Source: an uncultured Bacteroidales bacterium (GTDB lineage Bacteria > Bacteroidota > Bacteroidia > Bacteroidales > Paludibacteraceae). Taken from it: DNA of 64,000 nucleotides. Below the pieces are notes generated by a model. It worked only from the letters and a program-made list of their open reading frames with translations, was not told the origin of the DNA and did not search any database. Each line of letters opens with the position of its first letter. Position 1 is the stretch's first letter. Location of the stretch: contig CACZVM010000002.1 of assembly GCA_902784585.1 (NCBI GenBank), forward strand, positions 1 to 64,000, written 5' to 3'. The translations under genes were made by a program, and so were the position numbers. Shown here piece after piece: positions 52,264 through 61,773 of this stretch.

Positions 52264-53790
52264 ATGGAATTAAGCGAACAAGAACAAGTACGCAGGCAGA
52301 GTCTGCAGACGATGCGCGATCTGGGCATCGACCCCTATCCTGCTGCGGAGTATGAAGTGACCGGTCACTCCACCGATATAAAGGAGCATTTTGACGAATG
52401 GGACGGCAAGCCCGTTCGTATTGCCGGACGACTGATGAGTAAGCGTATCATGGGTAAGGCCTCGTTCATCGAGTTGCAGGACTCGAAGGGACGTATTCAG
52501 GTGTATGTGTCAAGAGATGATATCCAAGCACCTGTGGCAGAAGGCGAACAAGCAACGACCATAGAGCAGCAGATGTATAATGTCGTATTCAAGAAATTGC
52601 TGGACATCGGCGACTTCATCGGCATTGAAGGATTTGTGTTCCGCACCCAAATGGGTGAGATCAGCGTGCACGCAAAGAAACTGACCGTACTCGCCAAGAG
52701 TCTGCGTCCGCTGCCTATCGTCAAATATAAAGACGGTGTAGCGTACGACGGATTCAATGACCCCGAGCAACGTTATCGCCAGCGTTATGTCGATCTAGTG
52801 GTGAACGAAGGCGTGAAGGACACTTTCCTCAAACGTGCCACCATCCTGCGTACGATGCGTCAGGTGTTCGACGAGGCAGGTTATACGGAGGTGGAAACCC
52901 CTATCCTACAGCAGATTGCCGGCGGCGCAAGCGCGCGTCCGTTCATCACGCACCATAACACGCTGGATGTGGATATGTATCTGCGTATTGCGACCGAGTT
53001 GTATCTGAAGCGGCTGATTGTCGGCGGTTTTGAGGGCGTGTATGAGATCGGCCGTAACTTCCGTAACGAAGGCATGGACCGCAGCCACAACCCCGAGTTC
53101 ACCTGCATGGAGCTGTATGTGCAATACAAGGACTACAACTGGATGATGACGTTCACGGAGAACCTCCTGGAGCGCATCGCCATCGCCGTCAACGGCACGA
53201 CCAAGGTGAAAGTGGGTGAGAACGAAATCGACTTCAAGGCTCCCTACCGCCGTCTGCCGATTCTCGACGCTATCAAGGAGAAGACGGGTCTCGACCTGAC
53301 CTCGATGAGCGAGGACGAGATCCGCGTGGAGGCCAAGAAACTGGGCGTAGAGGACACGGAGCACATGGGCAAGGGCAAACTGATTGACGAGATCTTCGGC
53401 GAGACCTGCGAGGGCTCCTTCATCCAACCGACCTTCATCACCGACTACCCCGTAGAGATGTCGCCGCTGACGAAAATGCACCGCAGCAAACCCGGTCTAA
53501 CCGAGCGATTCGAGCTAATGGTGAACGGCAAGGAATTGGCCAACGCCTACAGCGAGCTGAACGATCCGATCGACCAATACAACCGCTTTGTAGAACAGAT
53601 GAAACTAGCCGACAAGGGTGATGACGAGGCGATGGTGATTGATCATGACTTCATGCGCGCCCTTGAGTATGGCATGCCGCCGACCTCGGGTATCGGCATC
53701 GGCATCGACCGTCTGGCAATACTGATGACCGGACAGCCGACCATACAAGAAGTACTTCTGTTTCCAACGATGAAACCGGAAGCGAATTAA
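52264..53790 (+). CDS. lysS: Lysine--tRNA ligase (class II)
   Basis: 508 aa. Charges tRNA-Lys; cytosolic. N-terminal OB-fold anticodon-binding domain (VRIAGRLMSKRIMGKASFIELQD), then class II motif 2 (EIGRNFRNEGMDRSHNPEFT) and motif 3 (GIGIGIDRLAILMTGQ). Lysine site residues are seen in PPTSGIGIG. Full length. gpsA and pgi follow on the same strand. Confidence 0.98.
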   Translation: MELSEQEQVRRQSLQTMRDLGIDPYPAAEYEVTGHSTDIKEHFDEWDGKPVRIAGRLMSKRIMGKASFIELQDSKGRIQVYVSRDDIQAPVAEGEQATTIEQQMYNVVFKKLLDIGDFIGIEGFVFRTQMGEISVHAKKLTVLAKSLRPLPIVKYKDGVAYDGFNDPEQRYRQRYVDLVVNEGVKDTFLKRATILRTMRQVFDEAGYTEVETPILQQIAGGASARPFITHHNTLDVDMYLRIATELYLKRLIVGGFEGVYEIGRNFRNEGMDRSHNPEFTCMELYVQYKDYNWMMTFTENLLERIAIAVNGTTKVKVGENEIDFKAPYRRLPILDAIKEKTGLDLTSMSEDEIRVEAKKLGVEDTEHMGKGKLIDEIFGETCEGSFIQPTFITDYPVEMSPLTKMHRSKPGLTERFELMVNGKELANAYSELNDPIDQYNRFVEQMKLADKGDDEAMVIDHDFMRALEYGMPPTSGIGIGIDRLAILMTGQPTIQEVLLFPTMKPEAN

Positions 53791-53825
53791 AATTCATAAT
53801 CAAGAATTAAACATTACGAATTATG
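53786..53825 (+). repeat. Degenerate heptamer array between lysS and gpsA
   Basis: AATT-led units with 7-bp spacing from 53791: AATTCAT, AATCAAG, AATTAAA, CATTACG, AATTATG. The last three bases are the gpsA start codon. The lysS stop lies at the left end. Confidence 0.65.
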
Positions 53826-54812
53826 TATCGTAAGATAGCCATTCTCGGTTCAGGCAGTTGGGCCACGGCACTGGCGAAGATCGTCATGCAGAACCAAGGT
53901 GAGATCAACTGGTTCATCCGCCGACAGGAAGTGATAGACGAGTTCATCGCGACAGGTAAGAATCCCTCGTATCTGGGTGCAGCCAATTTTGATGTGAGCA
54001 GAATCCATTTCTCGTCGGACATCAACCAGACGATTTCGCAATCGGATGTGCTGATTCTGGCCATCCCGTCGCCGTACGTGAAACAGTCGCTGACCAAGAT
54101 ACGCCGTAACATGACGAGCAAAGTAGTCATCTCTGCGGTGAAAGGTATGATCCCAGATGAGAACATCATCATCACCGACTATCTGCATAAGCGCTTCAAC
54201 ATCCCTATGGACCAACTGGGCGTCATTGCAGGTCCGTGCCACGCAGAGGAAATCGCGCTGGAGCGTCTGAGTTATCTGACCATCGGTTGCGAAAACCGCC
54301 AGAACGCAGAAGCTTGGGCCAAACTGTTCCAGACAGACTATGTGCACACCACTACCTCCAGCGATGTAAGCGGACTGGAGTACAGTTCGGTGATGAAGAA
54401 TATATACGCCATCGCAGCAGGTATGTGCCAGGCACTGCATTACGGCGATAACTTCCAAGCCGTACTGCTCTCGAACGCCATTCAGGAGATACAACGTTTT
54501 GCCACTGCCATGAGCAATGTGCCACGTGACATCACCGCCTCAGGTTATCTGGGCGACGTGCTCGTGACAGGCTATTCGCAGTTCAGCCGCAACCGTCAGT
54601 TCGGTCAGATGTTAGGCATGGGTTACTCCGTGAAGGCCGCACAGATGGAGATGGAGATGGTAGCAGAGGGCTACTATGGCACCAAGGCCATCCACCTCGC
54701 CAACGAACGTATGCAGGTACAGCTGCCTATCGTGGACGCGATGTATGAGATACTCTACAACCGCCAGAAGGCTAAACCCATCATCAAGTCATTAACAACT
54801 AAATTACAATAA
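53823..54812 (+). CDS. gpsA: Glycerol-3-phosphate dehydrogenase [NAD(P)+]
   Basis: 329 aa. Makes sn-glycerol 3-phosphate from dihydroxyacetone phosphate for phospholipid synthesis; cytosolic. NAD site [17 protein letters not shown], then [31 protein letters not shown] (Lys/Asp catalytic region nearby) and AYGxN-like [15 protein letters not shown]. It stops two bases before pgi. Confidence 0.96.
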   Translation: MYRKIAILGSGSWATALAKIVMQNQGEINWFIRRQEVIDEFIATGKNPSYLGAANFDVSRIHFSSDINQTISQSDVLILAIPSPYVKQSLTKIRRNMTSKVVISAVKGMIPDENIIITDYLHKRFNIPMDQLGVIAGPCHAEEIALERLSYLTIGCENRQNAEAWAKLFQTDYVHTTTSSDVSGLEYSSVMKNIYAIAAGMCQALHYGDNFQAVLLSNAIQEIQRFATAMSNVPRDITASGYLGDVLVTGYSQFSRNRQFGQMLGMGYSVKAAQMEMEMVAEGYYGTKAIHLANERMQVQLPIVDAMYEILYNRQKAKPIIKSLTTKLQ

Positions 54813-54813
54813 T

Positions 54814-56157
54814 ATGAAAATCTGTTTGAAGAACGCTGCAGGTTTTGTTCCTGCAGGCGCATTGGAGCAACTGAAAGCTCAGACTGAGGCCGCCAACCAA
54901 CTGCTGGAGAACGGTCAAGGTGCAGGCAACGATTTTATCGGTTGGGTTCACCTACCCTCCTCCATCACCGACGCTTTCCTCAATGAGGTGCAAGCCTGCG
55001 CAGACGAGCTGCGTAAGCGTTGCGAGGTGGTGATCGTAGCAGGTATCGGCGGTTCGTATCTGGGTGCACGCGCCGTGAACGAAGCACTCTGTTCAGCTTT
55101 CGACGCCTTCCAAGCCAAGGATCGCAAGAACCCCTATGTGGTATATGCAGGTAATAACATCGGAGAGGACTACCTGGCCGAACTGATGGAGTTCATCAGC
55201 GACAAGCAGTTTGGTATTATCAATATTTCCAAATCGGGTACAACCACCGAGACCGCTCTCGCTTTCCGACTGCTGAAGACCATGCTGGAGAAGCAGGTAG
55301 GCAAAGAGGAAGCACGCCATCGCATCGTAGCCGTGACCGACAAAGCCAAAGGTGCACTGCGCAGCCTATCTACCAAAGAGGGCTACAAGACCTTTATCAT
55401 CCCTGATAATGTAGGCGGCCGTTTCTCGGTGCTCACCCCTGTAGGATTGCTGCCGATAGCCGTAGCCGGAGGCGACATCAAGGCACTCGTGAAAGGTGCT
55501 CAAGACATGGAGAAAGCTACGGACGTGACTGTGCCGTACGCAGAGAACCCCGCATGCCAGTACGCCGCAATGCGTAATGCCCTCTATCGCTTCGGCAAGA
55601 AGATAGAGATACTTGTCAACTTCAACCCCAAACTGCATTATTTCAGCGAGTGGTGGAAGCAACTTTACGGTGAAAGCGAAGGTAAGGACAAGAAGGCCAT
55701 CTTCCCAGCCAGCGTAGATTTCACCACCGATCTGCACTCGATGGGTCAGTGGATCCAAGACGGCGAGCGCACCATCTTTGAGACCGTCATCTCAATAGAA
55801 AAAGCCAACAAGCAGGTACTCGTGCCGATGGATGAAGAGAACCTCGACGGACTCAACTTCCTTGCCGGGAAGCGTGTAAATGAGGTGAATAAGATGGCCG
55901 AACTCGGTACACGTCTCGCTCATATTGACGGCGGTGTACCCAATATCCTCATCGAGTTTGAGAAGATAGACGAATATAACATCGGTCAGTTCATCTATTT
56001 CTTTGAACGCGGTTGCGGTATATCCGGTTATGTGTTGGGCGTCAATCCGTTCAACCAGCCGGGTGTAGAGGATTATAAGAAAAATATGTTCGCCCTGCTG
56101 GACAAACCCGGTTATGAAGAGGCCAGCAAAGCTATCAAGGCGCGTCTGGCAAAATAA
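54814..56157 (+). CDS. pgi: Glucose-6-phosphate isomerase
   Basis: 447 aa, the shorter form found in Firmicutes and Bacteroidetes. Interconverts glucose 6-phosphate and fructose 6-phosphate. Family signatures: [63 protein letters not shown], and the C-terminal [15 protein letters not shown] with the catalytic Lys. Follows gpsA. Confidence 0.97.
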   Translation: MKICLKNAAGFVPAGALEQLKAQTEAANQLLENGQGAGNDFIGWVHLPSSITDAFLNEVQACADELRKRCEVVIVAGIGGSYLGARAVNEALCSAFDAFQAKDRKNPYVVYAGNNIGEDYLAELMEFISDKQFGIINISKSGTTTETALAFRLLKTMLEKQVGKEEARHRIVAVTDKAKGALRSLSTKEGYKTFIIPDNVGGRFSVLTPVGLLPIAVAGGDIKALVKGAQDMEKATDVTVPYAENPACQYAAMRNALYRFGKKIEILVNFNPKLHYFSEWWKQLYGESEGKDKKAIFPASVDFTTDLHSMGQWIQDGERTIFETVISIEKANKQVLVPMDEENLDGLNFLAGKRVNEVNKMAELGTRLAHIDGGVPNILIEFEKIDEYNIGQFIYFFERGCGISGYVLGVNPFNQPGVEDYKKNMFALLDKPGYEEASKAIKARLAK

Positions 56158-56184
56158 GAAAAACAATCAACAGAACAAAAGCAT

Positions 56185-56622
56185 ATGAAACGTTTTACTA
56201 TCCTTGCCCTGCTGGTGGCTATGTTCACCATGGGTATTCAGGCTCGCGGCAAGCAACCTATCGTATTCAATAAACTTCCTGAGGCAGTACAGACCGAAGT
56301 AAAGAAGAACTTCACCGAAGATCAGATCCACTTCATCACCTCGCAGCGCATTATGCCGCGTCGCTACATGTATGTGTTCACGCTGGCCGACAATACGCAA
56401 TTCAAGTACGACAACAAGGCTCGTCTGAAAAAGATCAACAGCCCTGCCGGCGTACCGGAAGCACTGCTGCCGGAGGAGATCAAGACCTACGTAGCCAACA
56501 CTTTCCCCAACACCATCATCACCGAATATGAGCCGGAGATGCTGAGCCAGAAAGTGAAGTTGGACGAGAAGATGACGCTGATCTTCAGTAAGAAAGGTAA
56601 GTTTATTCGAATCGATGACTAA
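56185..56622 (+). CDS. Secreted PepSY-like protein
   Basis: 145 aa. Signal peptide (MKRFTILALLVAMFTMGIQA), then one or two PepSY-like units (IVFNKLPEAVQTEVKKNF and PEEIKTYVANTFPNTIITEY with KMTLIFSKKGKFIRID). Members are small periplasmic proteins of uncertain, possibly inhibitory, function. The 3' end overlaps the convergent DUF5103 gene by 20 nt. Confidence 0.85.
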   Translation: MKRFTILALLVAMFTMGIQARGKQPIVFNKLPEAVQTEVKKNFTEDQIHFITSQRIMPRRYMYVFTLADNTQFKYDNKARLKKINSPAGVPEALLPEEIKTYVANTFPNTIITEYEPEMLSQKVKLDEKMTLIFSKKGKFIRIDD

Positions 56623-57877
56623 ACAATCCGACTAAACGATCGTACCGCGCACCGAAAGGTCGCCAATAGACCAGCACGGTATACTCGTTCTCAGTCTGCC
56701 AATAACTACCATCCACTCGTTGGGTGGTAGTTGTTTTATTGATGATTTCTGATTTCAGATTTGTACTCTTGGGCACGAACCAATACTGGTAGTCATATCC
56801 GCCTTGCTTTACCAGCGAGGTGAGATAATAGCAACGCGACTCCGCGTCATACTCCATTCTGTTGCGCAACGTGCACTCATTCCGGAATATCTCACCGCCA
56901 ATATACACCAAACCATCCAACCATGGGCGCTCAACAGGCAACGTCCAATGTACCCACACATACTCTGCCTCTGTGTCAGGATCGGAGGTACGCTCAGCAT
57001 TCACCACAAAACGGCCATCGCTATCGTACTCGTGGATATAGGTTCCCTGCTGCGGTTCATTCGGAATCAACTGCGCATGGTAGTCACCCATGGCATAACT
57101 CATCCGGTCGATGCCTACCCCAGCAAAATAGATGGAAAACGCATCAAAATGGTGGTATTCGTTGCCGCCCTCGAAGATGAGATCCTTGCGGTTGATATAC
57201 CGCAACTGCTGTCCCTCAGAAAAAGTAGGATGGGTCAACCAAACCTGATTGTCGGTACGGTTATTCTGACGCACCAGCACACGCAGTTCCGACGGGTCGC
57301 GCAGATCAAGAGCCGTCGTCTTCACATCCACGTCCACCTGCTGATAGCGACCGTTGAACTCAATATCTGTATTTGCACGTACGCGCACGTCCATCTTCGT
57401 CATCGGCTCCACCACACAGATATCCACCTCTGCTATTCTATGGCTAGGATCTCCGTCCTCATAGACAGACAAACGATAGTTACCGCTTCGGGTAATTTGC
57501 ATGTCCGAAGACGGAAAGACGAAGCGATAATGTGTGTATTCGCGCGATGTGTTTTGCGAATGCGCATAATCGGTGATATCCCGGGTTGTAAAGCCACGCA
57601 AGTATTCTCCGGATGTCAAGTCGCTTTCGGCAGACCAGTCGGCTGTCATATGACGCACTGTATAGGTGTACATATGCACATCATGACTCATCTCGTCGAA
57701 ACTGATCTCCATGCTGTTGTTGGGATCTGTGCCGTCGATGCCATCGCCGTCCAACACCAGGTAATCGCGATCGACACGCAACGTACGAATCTGCTCACTG
57801 AACACACGTCGTTGAACCTGCGCTGGCAAAGAGAGACAGAGCGACAAAAGAAATAATATGATTGCAGTTCTTCGCAC
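56603..57877 (-). CDS. Type IX secretion system plug protein (DUF5103)
   Basis: 424 aa. Signal peptide (RRTAIILFLLSLCLSLPAQ), then the beta-sandwich DUF5103 domains. Segments typical of the family include RTLRVDRDYLVLDG (near the start), ISFDEMSHDVHMYTYTVRHM and the end YDRLVGLFSHRF. In better-known species this protein closes the SprA translocon pore from the periplasmic side. It indicates a working T9SS, in line with the sorting domains found elsewhere in this window. A heptamer array lies in frame near the C-terminus (NLKSEIINK). It has its own promoter. Confidence 0.9.
   Translation of the reverse strand: MRRTAIILFLLSLCLSLPAQVQRRVFSEQIRTLRVDRDYLVLDGDGIDGTDPNNSMEISFDEMSHDVHMYTYTVRHMTADWSAESDLTSGEYLRGFTTRDITDYAHSQNTSREYTHYRFVFPSSDMQITRSGNYRLSVYEDGDPSHRIAEVDICVVEPMTKMDVRVRANTDIEFNGRYQQVDVDVKTTALDLRDPSELRVLVRQNNRTDNQVWLTHPTFSEGQQLRYINRKDLIFEGGNEYHHFDAFSIYFAGVGIDRMSYAMGDYHAQLIPNEPQQGTYIHEYDSDGRFVVNAERTSDPDTEAEYVWVHWTLPVERPWLDGLVYIGGEIFRNECTLRNRMEYDAESRCYYLTSLVKQGGYDYQYWFVPKSTNLKSEIINKTTTTQRVDGSYWQTENEYTVLVYWRPFGARYDRLVGLFSHRFE
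56744..56764 (-). repeat. Heptamer array, unit GATTTCT, three copies, inside the DUF5103 gene
   Basis: On the plus strand: GATTTCT, GATTTCA, GATTTGT; preceded by a partial copy. In frame. Confidence 0.7.
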
Positions 57878-57886
57878 TTACGGCTG

Positions 57887-57918
57887 CAAAATTACAAAAA
57901 ATATACCAATTACACAAA
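57887..57918 (-). promoter_or_regulatory. Bacteroidetes-type promoter for the DUF5103 gene
   Basis: Minus strand: TTTG (57918-57915), 20-nt spacer TGTAATTGGTATATTTTTTG, TAATTTTG (57894-57887). Divergent from the tRNA-Thr promoter 16 bp away. Confidence 0.78.
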
Positions 57919-57933
57919 ATTATTCCAGAAAAA

Positions 57934-57965
57934 TTTGCACATGTCAAAAAAAAGCAGTACTTTTG
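57934..57965 (+). promoter_or_regulatory. Bacteroidetes-type promoter for tRNA-Thr
   Basis: TTTG 57934-57937, 20-nt spacer CACATGTCAAAAAAAAGCAG, TACTTTTG 57958-57965; the tRNA begins 12 bases later. Confidence 0.82.
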
Positions 57966-57976
57966 TCGCCGATTTC

Positions 57977-58049
<73 letters not shown>

Positions 58050-58051
58050 CA

Positions 58052-58079
58052 AAGAGAGAAGGCATCAGCCTTCTCTCTT
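58052..58079 (+). terminator. Stem-loop directly after tRNA-Thr
   Basis: Perfect 11-bp stem AAGAGAGAAGG / CCTTCTCTCTT with a 6-nt loop. No T run, so termination is less sure than for the hairpin at 58217. Confidence 0.55.
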
Positions 58080-58106
58080 GCCATTCCAGGGCCTCGAATC
58101 CGGGGG

Positions 58107-58136
58107 TTCTTAGCCCCTAACGGGGCACGATTATTG
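58107..58136. repeat. Short hairpin element, copy 2 (TTCTTA-CCCC-GGGG-ACGATTATT)
   Basis: TTCTTAGCCCCTAACGGGG followed by CACGATTATTG; matches 37551-37579. Confidence 0.5.
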
Positions 58137-58216
58137 TGTAGAGCACAATTTCCGAGTCCGGGAAAATTGCGAAGCAATAATTGACTAGAGCATAGCAACG
58201 GAGAAGTGGCTCAGAA

Positions 58217-58241
58217 AAACGTCTTTCGAGGCGTTTTTTTT
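58217..58241 (+). terminator. Rho-independent terminator of the tRNA-Thr unit
   Basis: AAACGTCT, TTCG tetraloop, AGGCGTTT, with a T run to about 58241. Immediately after the second copy of the tRNA end. Confidence 0.8.
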
Positions 58242-58250
58242 CGTATATCA

Positions 58251-58282
58251 TTTGGATATATCAAAAAAAATGTGTAATTTTG
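58251..58282 (+). promoter_or_regulatory. Bacteroidetes-type promoter for the amylase pair
   Basis: TTTG 58251-58254, 20-nt spacer GATATATCAAAAAAAATGTG, TAATTTTG 58275-58282. Confidence 0.8.
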
Positions 58283-58303
58283 CGGCGCAAAATTGTGGAT
58301 ACT

Positions 58304-60349
58304 ATGAAAAAATTCCTTCTTTTCTTGCTGATGACCGCCATGGTGGCGGCAAGTTGTCAACGTAATGTCGTTGCAGAACGACTGGCGGTGACCGATCCTA
58401 TCATGCCCGTGCGTATGCAGGCAGACACCACCCATATAGTAATGACAGACTATGTGCCGGCGCTGTACGGAGACACCTCGCTCTGGCGCGGGCTGCACTG
58501 GATGGGCAGCGATCAACTCGACTGTATCAACCTAACAGGTACTAAACGCGTGGTACGCGAGATGGATATCATCAATCGTGACCACTCCATCCATGCACTG
58601 AATTTCTATAACCGTCATGCCGCATTCTCTATCGTTGTGCTGCCGGCCAAGCCGGTGCGTCAGTCGCTCGTGTCACTTGCCTATGAAGACGGCACGTTGC
58701 GCGTAGGTTTCTGCGAGACGGTAGCCAACCCAACGTTGGTGGCTTATGTACAGAACATGCCCCTGCCGCAGAGCTGCTGGGAGCAAGCGGAAGACGGTAC
58801 GTGGCTACTCCGATTGGCGGAGAGCGAGGAGGTGAAGCGATGCAATGAGGGCCGCGCCTACCTGCGCGTGTTTGCAGAGGATGAGCGCTACCTCTACAAC
58901 GACCTGCTGCTTCCTCTTCAGAACGGTCAGGTAGTGACCAGTACAGAGCAGCTGAACCGTCATGATCCGCAGGCCCAAGTGCTCTACTCGCTGATGGTAG
59001 ACCGTTTCTACAACGGCAACGAGGCCAACGACTGGAAGATGAACAGTCAAGAAGTGCTGGATATAGTGGATTACCAAGGCGGCGACCTAGCCGGCGTGAC
59101 CAAGATGATCAGCGAAGGCTATTTCGATCGTCTGGGCGTGAACACCCTCTGGATAAGTCCGATCACGCAGAACCCCTGGGATGCGTGGGGCTGCTACGTT
59201 TTCCAGACTGGCAATAAATACGACAGCACGAAGACCTACACCAAGTTCAGCGGCTACCACGGCTACTGGCCCATCTACGCTACGCAGTTGGACACCCGCT
59301 TCGGTACGCCGGATGAACTGAAGTCCTTATTAGATAGCGCGCACGCGCACGAGATAAACGTGGTGCTCGACTATGTAGCCAATCATATGCATATCAACTC
59401 GCCGACGCTGCAAGAGCACCCCGACTGGCACACGGATTCTATCCTGCCGGATGGCCGTCGTAACTTCGAGCTCTGGGACGAAGCGCGCCTGACTACCTGG
59501 TTTGACAAGCACATCCCCACCCTGGACCTGGAGCGGGAAGAAGTCTGCGAGCAGATGAGCGACAGTGCGCTCTACTGGTTGGCCAACTATGAGTTGGACG
59601 GCTTCCGTCACGATGCCTGCAAGCATATCCCCGAGGGTTACTGGCGTATGCTGGGACAGAAGATTGCCACACGCTGGCCGGGACGCGCGATCTGGATGAT
59701 CGGCGAGACCTACGGCAGCCCAGAGCTGATCGGCAGCTACGTGAAGACAGGTATGCTGAACGCACAATTTGACTTCAATGTCTATTTCACGACGCGCGAA
59801 GCGCTATGCGGACTGACGGGCATGGACCAGATACTCAACAACGAGCTAACCTCACTGGCCACCTATGGTGCTCACCACACCATGGGTAATATCAGCGGCA
59901 ACCACGACCAGATACGTTTTGCCTCTATCGCCGGCGGCGCGATTGACATCCACAGTCAGGGCAAGGAAGAGGGCTGGACGCAGGAAGTAGGTATCGGTGA
60001 TGCAGAGACCGCCTACAAGCGTGCACTGCTGCTGGAGGTGATCAACCTGACACTGCCCGGCGTACCCTGTATCTACCAGGGCGACGAATATGGCGAGGTG
60101 GGCGGCAACGATCCGGACAACCGTCACATGATGCGCTTTGACAATCTGAACGAGCAGGAACAAGCGATGCGCGCAAAAGTAGCGGAACTGACCGCTATGC
60201 GTCGTCACTCGATGCCGCTGCTCTACGGCGACATGATTGTAATGGAGAACACTCCTGACGAAATCAGCTACAAACGTGTCTATCTGGGTAAAGCCGTAGT
60301 GGTAACCATCAACCGCAATGAACTAACTTATAATATCTCCGAAGAATGA
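58304..60349 (+). CDS. GH13 alpha-amylase-family lipoprotein
   Basis: 681 aa from the ATG at 58304 (MKKFLLFLLMTAMVAASC; lipidated Cys about 18); an earlier in-frame ATG at 58280 lies within the promoter. N-terminal beta-sandwich of about 200 residues, then the barrel with nucleophile Asp in DGFRHDACKH (about 434), Glu in WMIGETYG (about 467), and Asp in SGNHDQIRF (about 533). An insert around VFQTGNKYDSTKTYTKFSGYHGYW is typical of extracellular alpha-amylases. Probably surface or periplasm facing at the outer membrane. Shares ATGA with the next amylase gene. Confidence 0.92.
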   Translation: MKKFLLFLLMTAMVAASCQRNVVAERLAVTDPIMPVRMQADTTHIVMTDYVPALYGDTSLWRGLHWMGSDQLDCINLTGTKRVVREMDIINRDHSIHALNFYNRHAAFSIVVLPAKPVRQSLVSLAYEDGTLRVGFCETVANPTLVAYVQNMPLPQSCWEQAEDGTWLLRLAESEEVKRCNEGRAYLRVFAEDERYLYNDLLLPLQNGQVVTSTEQLNRHDPQAQVLYSLMVDRFYNGNEANDWKMNSQEVLDIVDYQGGDLAGVTKMISEGYFDRLGVNTLWISPITQNPWDAWGCYVFQTGNKYDSTKTYTKFSGYHGYWPIYATQLDTRFGTPDELKSLLDSAHAHEINVVLDYVANHMHINSPTLQEHPDWHTDSILPDGRRNFELWDEARLTTWFDKHIPTLDLEREEVCEQMSDSALYWLANYELDGFRHDACKHIPEGYWRMLGQKIATRWPGRAIWMIGETYGSPELIGSYVKTGMLNAQFDFNVYFTTREALCGLTGMDQILNNELTSLATYGAHHTMGNISGNHDQIRFASIAGGAIDIHSQGKEEGWTQEVGIGDAETAYKRALLLEVINLTLPGVPCIYQGDEYGEVGGNDPDNRHMMRFDNLNEQEQAMRAKVAELTAMRRHSMPLLYGDMIVMENTPDEISYKRVYLGKAVVVTINRNELTYNISEE

Positions 60350-61689
60350 AAAAGACCCTTTTGATTGCGCTGGCCAGCCTGTGTCTGGCTAGTTGCGCTG
60401 AGAAAGTGGAACTTCGTCACCCCAAATGGGCGTACGATGCCACCATCTATGAACTCAACACCCGTCAAGCCACGGAGGAAGGTACGTTCCAAGCAGCGGA
60501 GGCACTGCTGCCGACGCTCAAGGAGAACGGCATCGACATCATCTGGGTGATGCCATGCCAACCGATCGGCGTGATTACCCGCAAGGGTTCGCTGGGTAGT
60601 TACTACTCCATCATCGACTACTGCGCCATCAATCCTGAGTTTGGTACGCGTGCAGACTTCGAGCATTTCCTCAACGAGGCTCACAAACTTGGCTTCAAGG
60701 TCATTCTGGACTGGGTAGCCAACCACACTGCGCCGGACAGCGAGTGGACCAAGAACGACGGGTGGCACTACCGCGACAGTCTTGGTAACCTGATGGTACA
60801 ATATGACTGGACCGACATCAGCAAACTCAACTACGAGAACCAAGACATGCGCCAAGAGATGCTCAAGGCTATGCATTGGTGGATGGACTCGATCGGTATT
60901 GACGGTTTCCGTTGCGACGTAGCCGGCGAAGTACCCACCGACTTCTGGAACTGGGCGATGGCCGACTTGCGTCAGACGCACCCCGACATGTTCACTCTGG
61001 CAGAGGACGAGGACAAAGCACAAGAGCTGACCGAGACCGCCTTTGACATGTACTACGGCTGGAGTCTGCATCATGCCATGAACAAAGTAGCACAAGGAGA
61101 AATGGGTGTAGAAGACCTGTGGGCTAACTTCGCCAAGGCTGACTCGACCATCCGTCCCGAGGCTATCCGCATGAACTTCATCTCCAACCATGACGAGAAC
61201 AGCTGGAACGGCACCGAGCAGGAACGCATGGGTGCGGCAGTGCCTCTGTTCCAAGCCTTCTGCTATGTAGTGCCGGGAATGCCGATGATCTACACCGGTC
61301 AGTTGAGCGGTAACCACCACCGTCTGGCTTTCTTTGAGAAAGACATGATCGATATAGACGAAGAGAGTTCGGAAGCAGCACTCTACAAGCAACTGAACGA
61401 CCTGCGTGAGCGCAACAAAGCACTGTTCAGCCCTGAGGCCGGTGCACCGATGCTGCGTCTCAAGACCGACAACGACAAGATCTTTGCGTGCGTACGCCAT
61501 AAAGAGGGTCGCTGGCACAACAACACCGTCATTGCCGTCATGAATATGAGTGGCGAGGAGCAGACGGTGCAAGTGGACCTAGTAGGATATGAAGGACGCT
61601 ATCGCTGCCTCTGTGGCGAGAAACATATTCTGCAGACCAAGCAGACTTTCACCCTCAAGCCATGGAGCTTCAAGATCTACGAGAAGTGA
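60346..61689 (+). CDS. GH13 alpha-amylase-family lipoprotein (second)
   Basis: 447 aa. Lipoprotein signal MKKTLLIALASLCLASC (Cys about 17). No N-terminal extra domain; the barrel starts at once (WAYDATIYELNTRQATEEGT). Nucleophile Asp in GFRCDVAGE (about 190), acid/base region FTLAEDEDK (about 219), Asp in SNHDENSWNG (about 283), and a C-terminal beta domain. The Glu motif LAEDED differs from the usual GE[TV], but a Glu is at the right place. Translated with the preceding amylase; the two lipoproteins probably act on the same glucan. Confidence 0.92.
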   Translation: MKKTLLIALASLCLASCAEKVELRHPKWAYDATIYELNTRQATEEGTFQAAEALLPTLKENGIDIIWVMPCQPIGVITRKGSLGSYYSIIDYCAINPEFGTRADFEHFLNEAHKLGFKVILDWVANHTAPDSEWTKNDGWHYRDSLGNLMVQYDWTDISKLNYENQDMRQEMLKAMHWWMDSIGIDGFRCDVAGEVPTDFWNWAMADLRQTHPDMFTLAEDEDKAQELTETAFDMYYGWSLHHAMNKVAQGEMGVEDLWANFAKADSTIRPEAIRMNFISNHDENSWNGTEQERMGAAVPLFQAFCYVVPGMPMIYTGQLSGNHHRLAFFEKDMIDIDEESSEAALYKQLNDLRERNKALFSPEAGAPMLRLKTDNDKIFACVRHKEGRWHNNTVIAVMNMSGEEQTVQVDLVGYEGRYRCLCGEKHILQTKQTFTLKPWSFKIYEK

Positions 61690-61724
61690 AAAAAATGGAA
61701 AGGTGAAAGATAAAAGAATATAGA

Positions 61725-61756
61725 AAATCCCGCGCTCGTTGGAGTGCGGGATTTTT
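61725..61756. terminator. Bidirectional terminator between the amylase and fabG
   Basis: AAATCCCGCGCTC, short loop GTTG, GAGTGCGGGATTT, with A and T runs on both sides; serves convergent genes. Confidence 0.85.
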
Positions 61757-61773
61757 ATGGATAGAGCATGAAG

